NCBI GenBank assembly: GCA_934654815.1
Contig: CAKUGU010000014.1
Location: 1-47,259, forward strand
Direction of reading: 5' to 3'
DNA: 47,259 nucleotides
From: an uncultured Ellagibacter sp.
GTDB taxonomy: Bacteria > Actinomycetota > Coriobacteriia > Coriobacteriales > Eggerthellaceae
The number at the start of each line of letters is the position of its first letter. Positions within the stretch are counted from its first letter, which is position 1. Below, in pieces: positions 31,861 to 39,483 of the stretch. A program made the translations under genes and the position numbers. The notes beneath the pieces are model-generated. The model searched no databases and was not told the origin of the DNA. It saw nothing but the letters and a program-made list of their open reading frames with translations.

Positions 31861-32606
31861 GGGGAAAGCGTTTGGGAAAAGACGGCCCCGGGCGGGGCGT
31901 TGCCGTGCCGGCTCGAAGCATCTCGATCATCGTCCCCGTCCTCAACGAATCATCGACGATCGACGCGCTGCAGGACCAGCTCGATCGCATCGACCTCGAT
32001 GCCGAGCGCTGCGAGGTCATCTTCGTCGACGGCGGTAGCACCGACGGCACGCGCGAGCGGGTTCGCCCGCAGTATCGCGTGGTCATGCAGAAAGGCCGCG
32101 GCCGTGGAGGCGCGCTTAACACCGGGGCCGCGGAGGCGACAGGCGAGGTGCTCTTCTTCCTCCATTGCGACAGCGTCCTTCCCGAAAACGCGCTTGGCGA
32201 GGCGCGCGCCGTCCTGCGTGCTTATCGCGTCGGCAGCTTCGGCATCCGCTTCGATAGGAAGACCCCGGTGCTCCTTCTGTGCCAGGCGATGTCGAACCTG
32301 CGCATCCGCCTGCGTCACCTTTCCTACGGCGACCAGGGGCTGTTCATCGAGCGCGAGCTGTTCTTCGACGCGGGCATGTTCCCCGATGTGCCGCTCATGG
32401 AGGACTACCAGTTCGCGAGGAACCTGAAAGCACGCGGCGAGCGCCTGGGCATGACGAGGCATCGCATCCGCACGTCGGCCCGGAGGTTCCCGGAAGGCGA
32501 GCTCAACCGCGTGCGCACGTGGCTTGGCATGGCATCGCTGCGGGCGAAGTACCTGCGCGGCGTTCCGACCGAGGAGCTGTCCCGGGCCTACGGCAACGCG
32601 CGATAG
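31857..32606 (+). CDS. Family 2 glycosyltransferase (TIGR04283-like)
   Basis: This 249-residue GT-A enzyme has the nucleotide-binding core SIIVPVLNESSTI, then VIFVDGGSTDGT. GRGRGGALNTGAAEATGEV and LFFLHCDS supply the DxD-like site. The acceptor region has SYGDQGLFIERELFFDAG followed by FPDVPLMEDYQFARNLKARG. This set matches the transferases named rSAM/selenodomain-associated (TIGR04283), some linked to arsenosugar synthesis. No signal or membrane helix is present. It is the last gene of the rhodanese-VTT-VTT-CCG cluster, overlapping the CCG gene by 4 nt. Its substrate is unknown. Confidence 0.87.
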   Translation: MRGKRLGKDGPGRGVAVPARSISIIVPVLNESSTIDALQDQLDRIDLDAERCEVIFVDGGSTDGTRERVRPQYRVVMQKGRGRGGALNTGAAEATGEVLFFLHCDSVLPENALGEARAVLRAYRVGSFGIRFDRKTPVLLLCQAMSNLRIRLRHLSYGDQGLFIERELFFDAGMFPDVPLMEDYQFARNLKARGERLGMTRHRIRTSARRFPEGELNRVRTWLGMASLRAKYLRGVPTEELSRAYGNAR

Positions 32607-32639
32607 ACGCGCAGCCTCACGACGCGCACCTATCGCGCG
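32597..32639. terminator. Possible shared hairpin between convergent genes
   Basis: CGCGCGATAG (32597-32606, covering the glycosyltransferase stop) pairs perfectly with CTATCGCGCG (32630-32639) around a 23-nt loop. There is no T-tract, so its role as terminator is tentative. Confidence 0.4.
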
Positions 32640-32663
32640 GCCGTGTCTCCCGCCGCGAGCCGC

Positions 32664-33326
32664 CTACGCCCCTCCCCGACTGGGGCAGATATCGGCGAGG
32701 AAGCACTCGTCGCATTTGGGGCGGCGGGCGATGCAGGTCTCGCGCCCGAAAAGCACCCACTGATGGTTGATCGGCCCCCAATATTCGCGCGGGTAGAGTT
32801 TGAGCAGCGCCTGTTCCGTTTTCGCAGGGGTGTCGGCCGACGGCCCTGCGAGCTTCAGCTTGTGCGCGATGCGGAAGACGTGCGTGTCGACGGCGATTCC
32901 CTCGACGATGCCGAACGCCTCGTTGAGCACGACGTTGGCGGTTTTGCGTCCGACTCCGGGAAGCTTCTGGAGCTCGTCGATGTCGCGCGGGATCTCCCCG
33001 CCGTAGTCGGCGACCACCATCTGCGCGCACTTCACGCAGTTCGCGGCCTTCGAGCGGAAGAACCCGATCGTGCGGATGATCTCCTCCACGTCGGCGACGT
33101 TCGCCTGGGCCAGATCGGCCGGGGTGGGGTAGCTCTCCCAAAGGGCCGGCGTCACCTTGTTCACGCCCTTGTCGGTGGTCTGCGCGGAAAGAAGCACGGC
33201 GATGGTGAGGCGAAACGGGTCGCCCCAGTAATGCAGGGCGCATTCGGCGGCGGGGTAGTGCTCGTTCATGCGGCGCGCGACCTCGATCGCCCGCTCGCGC
33301 TTCGCTGCGATGGTTTCCCTCGGCAT
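32664..33326 (-). CDS. nth: Endonuclease III
   Basis: This DNA glycosylase/AP lyase removes oxidised pyrimidines. The 220-residue protein has the helix-hairpin-helix KLPGVGRKTANVVLNEAF with catalytic K128, and VDTHVFR with catalytic D147. A complete [4Fe-4S] cluster motif uses C198, C205, C208 and C214 (C-x6-C-x2-C-x5-C). Length is typical. GAAAGGAGC stands 5 nt before the ATG, while an upstream in-frame extension of 69 codons is not used. It is divergent from mfd. The intact cluster contrasts with the clusterless MutY-like protein at 20873. Confidence 0.96.
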   Translation of the reverse strand: MPRETIAAKRERAIEVARRMNEHYPAAECALHYWGDPFRLTIAVLLSAQTTDKGVNKVTPALWESYPTPADLAQANVADVEEIIRTIGFFRSKAANCVKCAQMVVADYGGEIPRDIDELQKLPGVGRKTANVVLNEAFGIVEGIAVDTHVFRIAHKLKLAGPSADTPAKTEQALLKLYPREYWGPINHQWVLFGRETCIARRPKCDECFLADICPSRGGA

Positions 33327-33470
33327 GTTCGCTCCTTTCGTCTGTTCGGGATGCAAGTATAGCGCGCTGCCCCGGCGCGATGCCATACGACCGCGTGCGG
33401 TGCCGCCTTGCCGCCCGCGGCCGGATTGGGAAACGCGCGCGGCGCGCGGCGGCGGCTCGTGTGCGCTTAT

Positions 33471-33478
33471 GCTACACT
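33471..33478 (+). promoter_or_regulatory. Possible extended -10 for mfd
   Basis: TATGCTACACT ends 36 nt before the chosen mfd start, a TGnTAnACT-type extended -10 in the region divergent from nth. It rules out the longest open start of the mfd frame at 33380 if correct. Confidence 0.4.
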
Positions 33479-33514
33479 TGCGCGTGCTTTCACTCCTCCT
33501 CGAAGGGGTGCGGA

Positions 33515-36500
33515 ATGGTTGCTCGAGCCGCATCCGCTTGCCCTTTCACGGGCGGCGATGCGGCTTTTCGTGCTGCTTTCGCGCCGATGCGAAGGCGGCT
33601 TGTGCGGGAAGAGGAAGAGATGCTCATCGATTCGCTTACGTTCGTGTTGGCCAAGTCCGGCGCGCTTGACGACTTCTGGGACAAGCTCGACGCCGGCGAG
33701 GACGCCACCCTCGGCGTCGCCTCGTCGGCCAGGCCCTTCCTCGCCGCTGCCCAGTTCGCCCGCCGCCCGCAGCCCACGCTCGCCGTGGTAGCGGGCGAGG
33801 AGGGCGCGATCTCCTTCGCTCGCAACGTTGCCGCCTATCTGGGCGAGGATCGCGTGTTGCTCTTTCCCGAGCGCACCGACACGCCGTTTGCTCCCAAAAC
33901 GACTGACGCCCGCAAGGTCGCGCGCCGGATGGAGGCGGCGTGGGCGCTCGCGAGCGGGCAGACGCGGATGGTGGTCGCAAGTGCCCGCGCGCTCGTGCGC
34001 ACGCTGCCGCCCGCTTCCGCATACGTCGAGGCGCCGCTTGTGATCGAGACGGGATGCGAGCTCGCCGACGCCGCGAGCGAGGGGGCGCATGCCTTGCCGG
34101 CGAAGCTGCGCGCGCGTTGCGTCGTGGAAGCCTTCGAGGACGCAGCGCGCGCTCTGGAAGACCGCGGCTACGTCAACACCGGCGAGCTCGACGGCCCCGG
34201 CACCTTCGGCGTCCACGGCGGCACGCTCGACGTGTTCCCCGGCAACCTCACCTATCCCGTGCGCATCGACTTCTTCGGCGACGAGGTCGACGAGATCAGG
34301 CGCATCGTCCCTTCGACGGGCCAGACGATCTCCTCGCTCGACCGCGTCGAGATATTCCCCGTGCGCGAATACTCGTGTTCTCCCGAAGCGCTCGCGCGCG
34401 CCCGCAAGAAGATCACCGCTCCCGCGCGGACGAACCCCGTCCTGCGCGATATGCTCGAGAAGCTCGACGGGGGCCTTCGTTTCGACGGCGCCGACGCACT
34501 CCTGCCGTACCTGTACGACAAGCCGGTAACGCTCGGCGCCTATGCGGCAAGCGGCGTTTTGAGCTGCCTTGTCGAGCCTCGGTCGCTTTTCGACGACGCG
34601 ACGCATGCCTATGAAGAAATCGAGGCCCGTGCGAAGGGGGCGAAGATCCCACTCGACGGACTCTTCGCGGCGCCAGCCCAGCTCAGCTTCGGGGCGGGGC
34701 AGCGGGCGACGTACGTGTCGATCATGCGCGTCGGCGGCACGATCGATGTCGAGTTGCCGGTGAAGCGCGTCGACGTGGCGGGGCATCCCGACAAACTCTT
34801 CGGGCGCCTCATCAGCCTGACCGAGGGCGGCTACACCGTCGCGCTCTCGGCGAGCGACCCGCGCGCCCGCCACGACATCGAGCTCGCTCTCGTCGACAAC
34901 AGCATCCCCTTCCAGGAAGCGCTCGACGCCACCTGGGGCGGGGAAGGGACGCTTGCGGGTGTTGGGCATGGGCATGGGGGCCCATGCTCAAACAGTCCTG
35001 ACTCGCACGAAAGCGACATTAAGTCGCTTTCGGCTCGTGCGGAACTGCGCGTGGACCCCCATGCCCATGCCCAACAAGGGGAGGTTTCGGGAAACGCTCC
35101 TGCGAGCGGCAGGTCGAACGACCCCGCGGGTTCGGCGAAACGCCGACTGCGCCGCGGCATGGTGAACGTGGTCGACGTCGACATCCCGCTCGGCATGATC
35201 TTCCCCAAAGCGAAGCTCGCGCTCGTATCGCTTTCCGACACCCAGGGGACGCAGACGACCTCCCGCGCGCGCCGCCGCCTCGACATCACCGACGTCACCT
35301 TCCCCTACAAACCCGGTGACTACGTGGTCCACGCGGCGCACGGCGTAGCGCTTTTCAAGGAGCTCGTGCGGCGCGAAATCGACGGCACCGCGCGCGACTA
35401 CCTCCACCTCGAATACGCCGAGGGCGACAAGCTCTTCGTCCCCGTCGAGCAGCTCGACCGCGTGACGCGCTACGTCGGCCCCGAGGGCGCGAGCCCGCGC
35501 CTCACGCGCTTGAACACCTCCGATTGGTCGCGCGCGACGGCGAAGGCGCGCAAGGCGACGAAGAAGCTCGCGTTCGACCTGGTCGACGTCTATGCCCGCC
35601 GCGCAGCCACCCAGGGCTTCCGTTTCAGCCCCGACACCGACGCGCAGCGCGACATGGAGCTCGCCTTCCCCTACCAGGAAACGCCCGACCAACTCGCGGC
35701 TATCGCCGACGTGAAGGCCGACATGGAAAGCGCCCGCCCGATGGACCGCCTCATCTGCGGCGACGTCGGCTTCGGGAAGACCGAGGTCGCGCTGCGTGCC
35801 GCGTTCAAGGCCACGCAGGACGGCAAGCAGGTCATGGTGCTCTGCCCGACGACCATCTTGGCCCAGCAGCACTACGCCAACTTCAAGGACCGCTTCGACC
35901 CGTTCGGCGTGGAAGTGGAGGTGCTCTCGCGCTTCCGCACGCCCGCCCAGCAGGCCCGCGCGCTCGCCGGGTTCGCCGACGGCAGCGTGTCGGTCCTCGT
36001 CGGCACGCACCGTCTGCTCTCGCGCGACGTGAACCCGCACGATCTGGGGCTCGTCATCATCGATGAGGAGCAGCGCTTCGGCGTGGGCCACAAGGAGCAG
36101 ATGAAGAACCTGCGCGAGTCGATCGACGTGCTCACGCTTTCTGCGACGCCGATCCCGCGCACGCTCCAGATGTCGCTTTCCGGCGTGCGCGACATGAGCC
36201 TCATACTCACGCCCCCGGGCGACCGCCGCCCGGTCGAGGTGCATGTGGGCGAATGGGACCCCGACGTGGTGTCGGCGGCGATCCGCCGCGAGCTCGCGCG
36301 CGGCGGGCAGGTGTACTACGTGAGCAACCGCGTGCACTCGATCGAGGACGCGGTCGCGCGCGTGGTGGCCGCGGCGGGCGAGGCGCGCGTGGGCGTGGCG
36401 CACGGGCAGATGTCGCGCGAGGAACTCGAGCGTGTGATGGAGGATTTCAGCGCCGGCGAGCTCGACGTGCTCGTGGCGACCACCATCATCGAGAGCGGCA

Positions 36501-37315
36501 TCGACAACCCGCACACCAACACGCTCGTCATCGAGGACTCGCAGCGCTTGGGGCTGGCGCAGATGTACCAGTTGAAGGGGCGCGTGGGGCGCTCATCGAC
36601 CCAGGCGTACGCGTATTTCATGTTCCCCGACCACGTGAACCTGACCGAGGAGGCCGAGGCGCGCCTGACCGCGCTCGACGAGCACACCGATCTTGGCAGC
36701 GGCATGCGCATCGCCATGCGCGACCTCGAGATCCGCGGCGCGGGCAGCCTGCTCGGCGCCGAGCAGTCGGGCAACATGAGCGCCGTCGGCTTCGACCTGT
36801 TCGCGCAGATGCTCGAGCAAGCGGTCTCGGCGACGCGCGAAGGAGCGAGCGCCGACGCCGACGCGCTGCCGCCGGCGCTGTCGGACATCACGGTGAACCT
36901 GCCGGGACACACCTACCTTCCCGAGGAGTACGTTCCCGACACCGACGAGCGCGTGCTGTGGTACCGCAAGATAGCCTCCGCCGCGACCGTCGACGACGTC
37001 GACGCGATCGAGGAGGAGCTCGCCTCGAAGCGCCCCGATATGCCCGCCGCCGCGCGCAACCTCTTCATGAAGACGCGCACGCGCGCGTTCGCGAACGAGC
37101 ACCGCATCAGCACCGTCACGGTGGTCGCCGGCAAGCTCATCGTCGAGCCCGTTTCCGTTCCCAAGGAGAAGATGATCCCCATACGGCGCGCGGGTGGGCG
37201 CTACATGACGGAGAAGCGCAAGCTCACGCTGCCGCTTCGGTATTTCAAGGTGGAAGAGGGCGACGCCCTGTTCGGGTGCGTGCTCGATTTTTTGAAGGAG
37301 CTCTTCGGTGAATAG
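33515..37315 (+). CDS. mfd: Transcription-repair coupling factor Mfd
   Basis: Mfd removes RNA polymerase stalled at lesions and recruits UvrA. The 1266-residue protein has UvrB-like N-terminal domains (about 60-480), an RNA-polymerase-interacting domain (YKPGDYVVHAAHGVALF, near 600-680), and a RecG-like translocase with Walker A GDVGFGKT (749-756), DEEQ box (850-853) and the ATTIIESGIDNP block. A C-terminal TRCF domain (VNLPGHTYLPEEYVPDTDER onward) completes it. An in-frame 39-codon palindromic insertion lies at about residues 482-521. The ATG at 33515 has GAAGGGG nearby. ATG codons near 33590 and 33620 are alternatives. The next gene overlaps by 8 nt. Confidence 0.95.
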   Translation: MVARAASACPFTGGDAAFRAAFAPMRRRLVREEEEMLIDSLTFVLAKSGALDDFWDKLDAGEDATLGVASSARPFLAAAQFARRPQPTLAVVAGEEGAISFARNVAAYLGEDRVLLFPERTDTPFAPKTTDARKVARRMEAAWALASGQTRMVVASARALVRTLPPASAYVEAPLVIETGCELADAASEGAHALPAKLRARCVVEAFEDAARALEDRGYVNTGELDGPGTFGVHGGTLDVFPGNLTYPVRIDFFGDEVDEIRRIVPSTGQTISSLDRVEIFPVREYSCSPEALARARKKITAPARTNPVLRDMLEKLDGGLRFDGADALLPYLYDKPVTLGAYAASGVLSCLVEPRSLFDDATHAYEEIEARAKGAKIPLDGLFAAPAQLSFGAGQRATYVSIMRVGGTIDVELPVKRVDVAGHPDKLFGRLISLTEGGYTVALSASDPRARHDIELALVDNSIPFQEALDATWGGEGTLAGVGHGHGGPCSNSPDSHESDIKSLSARAELRVDPHAHAQQGEVSGNAPASGRSNDPAGSAKRRLRRGMVNVVDVDIPLGMIFPKAKLALVSLSDTQGTQTTSRARRRLDITDVTFPYKPGDYVVHAAHGVALFKELVRREIDGTARDYLHLEYAEGDKLFVPVEQLDRVTRYVGPEGASPRLTRLNTSDWSRATAKARKATKKLAFDLVDVYARRAATQGFRFSPDTDAQRDMELAFPYQETPDQLAAIADVKADMESARPMDRLICGDVGFGKTEVALRAAFKATQDGKQVMVLCPTTILAQQHYANFKDRFDPFGVEVEVLSRFRTPAQQARALAGFADGSVSVLVGTHRLLSRDVNPHDLGLVIIDEEQRFGVGHKEQMKNLRESIDVLTLSATPIPRTLQMSLSGVRDMSLILTPPGDRRPVEVHVGEWDPDVVSAAIRRELARGGQVYYVSNRVHSIEDAVARVVAAAGEARVGVAHGQMSREELERVMEDFSAGELDVLVATTIIESGIDNPHTNTLVIEDSQRLGLAQMYQLKGRVGRSSTQAYAYFMFPDHVNLTEEAEARLTALDEHTDLGSGMRIAMRDLEIRGAGSLLGAEQSGNMSAVGFDLFAQMLEQAVSATREGASADADALPPALSDITVNLPGHTYLPEEYVPDTDERVLWYRKIASAATVDDVDAIEEELASKRPDMPAAARNLFMKTRTRAFANEHRISTVTVVAGKLIVEPVSVPKEKMIPIRRAGGRYMTEKRKLTLPLRYFKVEEGDALFGCVLDFLKELFGE
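34960..35076. repeat. 117-bp palindromic element inserted in frame in mfd
   Basis: The outer arms, 34960-34980 and 35056-35076, are 21-bp perfect inverted repeats built on GGGCATGGGCATGGGGG. Inside lies a second nested hairpin: GCACGA (35005-35010) and AAGCGAC (35011-35017) face GTCGCTT (35023-35029) and TCGTGC (35035-35040). Length is a multiple of three and the frame stays open, adding a Gly/His- and Ser-rich loop to the UvrB-like part of Mfd. No second copy is in this window. Confidence 0.8.
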
Positions 37316-38294
37316 GGACGTGCGGAAAAAGTACGTGTCGGGAATCGCGTCTGCGCTGGTAGGAGGCGCGCTCTGGGGTTTTTCGGGCACGTGCTCCCAA
37401 TACCTCTTCATGCACTACGACATCGACGCGTCGTTCATCACGATGGCGCGCATGCTCGGGTCGGGCGTTTTGTTCCTGGTGCTTCTGCTCGCGACGCGGC
37501 GGACGCAGGTCGCGGAGATGGTGGGCGACCGCAAGACGCTTAGCGGCCTTATCATCTTCGGCGTGGTGGGGCTGTTCGCCTGCCAGTACACCTACATCTC
37601 CTCGATCGGCGCCACCAACGCGGGCACGGCGACGGTGCTCCAGAGCCTGGGGACCGTGTGGGTCATGCTCGTGACCTGCCTCGTTGCTCGCAAAGCCCCG
37701 CGAGCGGGGGAGGCTGCGGGGCTTGTGCTCGCGCTCGCCTCGACATTTGTCATCGCGACCCAGGGCGACCCGACCACTATCGCGCTTCCCGCGGCCGGGC
37801 TTTTCTGGGGGCTCGTGAACAGCGTCACGGTGGCCATTTACATCATGTACCCCAAGCGCCTGATGGCCCGCTGGGGAAGCCTTCCCGTCACGGGCCTCGG
37901 CATGCTTGCAGGCGGCATCGCCGCGCTCGCTTTCTGGGCGGCGCCGGCGGCGGGTGGCGGGTCGCTTTCCGTTCCCGCCCTCGATGCGGCGGGGCTTCTG
38001 GTCCTCGCTGCCATCGCGGTTCTGGGCACGTTCGCCGCGTTCGCGCTCTACTTGCACGGCGTGTCGGTGGTCGGTTCGGTCACGGGAAGCCTGCTCGGCG
38101 CGATCGAGCCGGCAAGCGCGACCGTCATCGCGGCGCTGTGGCTCGGCACGTCGTTCACCGGCTACGACTGGATAGGCTTCGTCCTCATGGTGTCGATGAT
38201 CGTTCTCGTGTCCATTCCGGGCAAAAAGCCCCAGGAAGGTGCGATGTCGACTCGTGGCGGCGATGCGCGCGCTGCGGGAGAAGGAGGGGAATAG
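37308..38294 (+). CDS. EamA/DMT-family transporter
   Basis: This 328-residue membrane protein has ten predicted helices in two EamA repeats. The first runs from the start (SGIASALVGGALWGFSGTCS) to about residue 150. The second starts at LPAAGLFWGLVNSVTVAIY and ends in a helix DWIGFVLMVSMIVLVSIP. Such drug/metabolite transporters export amino acids, purines or sugars, or act as permeases. Substrate is unknown. Start is GTG, overlapping the mfd stop by 8 nt with GAAGGAG ahead. The membrane dipeptidase starts 3 nt after its stop, hinting at a link to peptide or amino-acid traffic. Confidence 0.9.
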   Translation: MNRDVRKKYVSGIASALVGGALWGFSGTCSQYLFMHYDIDASFITMARMLGSGVLFLVLLLATRRTQVAEMVGDRKTLSGLIIFGVVGLFACQYTYISSIGATNAGTATVLQSLGTVWVMLVTCLVARKAPRAGEAAGLVLALASTFVIATQGDPTTIALPAAGLFWGLVNSVTVAIYIMYPKRLMARWGSLPVTGLGMLAGGIAALAFWAAPAAGGGSLSVPALDAAGLLVLAAIAVLGTFAAFALYLHGVSVVGSVTGSLLGAIEPASATVIAALWLGTSFTGYDWIGFVLMVSMIVLVSIPGKKPQEGAMSTRGGDARAAGEGGE

Positions 38295-38296
38295 GA

Positions 38297-39397
38297 ATGG
38301 GGCTTCTGCGAATCGAAGATGACCCGCTCGGCAAGGCGTTCGTGGCCGGCTCGGGCTCGGCGGCGTCTCATAGCGCGGCTTCGGGCGCCCCCTCGTCTGA
38401 CGGTGAGAAGGCGTTTCGCGTGTTCGACTTGCACTGCGACACGCTCGACCGTCTCGCGCTGCACGGCGAGGGCGAGAACGCGTTCGCGTACATGGAAGGC
38501 GACGAGCGCATCCCCCATGCACGCATGAGCTCGCTTCTCGACAACGACGCGCACATCTCGCTTCGTCGGACGGGGCGCTTCGACTGGTGCCAGTGCTTCG
38601 CCGTGTTCATCCCCGACGATTTGCGCGGCGATGCCGCCTGGTCGTTCTACCTGCGTATCCGCGACTTCTTCCGCGGTGAATGCGAGCGCCATGCCGATCT
38701 TTTGGGACAGGTGCGCGCCACAGGCGATGCCGAAGCGGCGTTCGCGTCGGGCAAGACCGCGGGTATGCTCACCGTCGAGGGGGCGGCGTTCCTCGCCGAC
38801 GACGGCGCGGCGCCCGCTCGCCTTGACGCCATCGCCGCCGACGGGGTGCGCATGGTGACGCTCACCTGGAATGGGCGAAACGCCCTCGGCAGCGGCACCG
38901 ACACCTCGTCGGGCCTGACTTCGTTCGGCAGGCGCTGCATTGCCGAGCTCGAGGCGCGAGACATCGCCGTCGACGTCTCGCATTTGAATGACGCGGGGTT
39001 CAAAGACGTGCTCGCGTGCGCGCAGAAGCCCTTCGCCGCGTCGCATTCGAACGCGCGGGCGGTCTGCAAGCACCCGCGCAACCTCGCCGACTGGCAGCTG
39101 CGCGAAATCGCCGACCGTGGCGGCGTCGTGGGCTTCAACTACTACAACAATTTCCTGAACGACCGCGATGAGGAGGCGACGGTAGACGACGCGCTGCGCC
39201 ATATCGACCACATCCTCGACACGGTGGGCGAGGACGTGCTCTGCCTGGGAAGCGACTACGACGGCAGCGACGTGCCGCGCTGGCTTTCCCCCTGCACGGG
39301 TGTGACGACGCTGCGCGACGTGGTGCGCCGGGAATTCGGGGAAGAGGTCGCGCGCAAGATGTTCTGGGAGAACGCCGCACGATTCTTCGCGCGCTAA
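38297..39397 (+). CDS. Membrane dipeptidase (peptidase M19 family)
   Basis: This zinc dipeptidase of the renal-dipeptidase family has 366 residues. Metal ligands are visible in order: H46 and D48 in FDLHCDTLDRL, bridging E161 in TVEGAAFL, H229 in DVSHLND, H250 in ASHSNARAVC, and D320 in GSDYDGSD. No signal peptide is seen, so despite the family name it is probably cytoplasmic. It cleaves dipeptides, including those with a D-residue. AAGGAGGGG lies ahead of the ATG, and the frame upstream belongs to a shadow. It is the last gene of the mfd-transporter-dipeptidase run. Confidence 0.93.
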   Translation: MGLLRIEDDPLGKAFVAGSGSAASHSAASGAPSSDGEKAFRVFDLHCDTLDRLALHGEGENAFAYMEGDERIPHARMSSLLDNDAHISLRRTGRFDWCQCFAVFIPDDLRGDAAWSFYLRIRDFFRGECERHADLLGQVRATGDAEAAFASGKTAGMLTVEGAAFLADDGAAPARLDAIAADGVRMVTLTWNGRNALGSGTDTSSGLTSFGRRCIAELEARDIAVDVSHLNDAGFKDVLACAQKPFAASHSNARAVCKHPRNLADWQLREIADRGGVVGFNYYNNFLNDRDEEATVDDALRHIDHILDTVGEDVLCLGSDYDGSDVPRWLSPCTGVTTLRDVVRREFGEEVARKMFWENAARFFAR

Positions 39398-39419
39398 CTT
39401 GGCGTTTCTCTTGTGAGGA

Positions 39420-39449
39420 TTGCCGATAAGCAGAGCTCCTTGGTATAAT
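39420..39449 (+). promoter_or_regulatory. Promoter of the hybrid sensor kinase gene
   Basis: TTGCCG (39420-39425) and TATAAT (39444-39449), spaced 18 nt and with a TGG extension, lie 35 nt before the start codon. This is a near-consensus housekeeping promoter. Confidence 0.7.
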
Positions 39450-39483
39450 CAAGAGTCCGAATCGATTCTGAAAAGGTGAAGCC

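Noticed and set aside
33380..33514. Longest open start of mfd
   Set aside because: The extension is Arg/Ala-rich, lies upstream of the likely -10 element at 33471-33478 and does not resemble Mfd.
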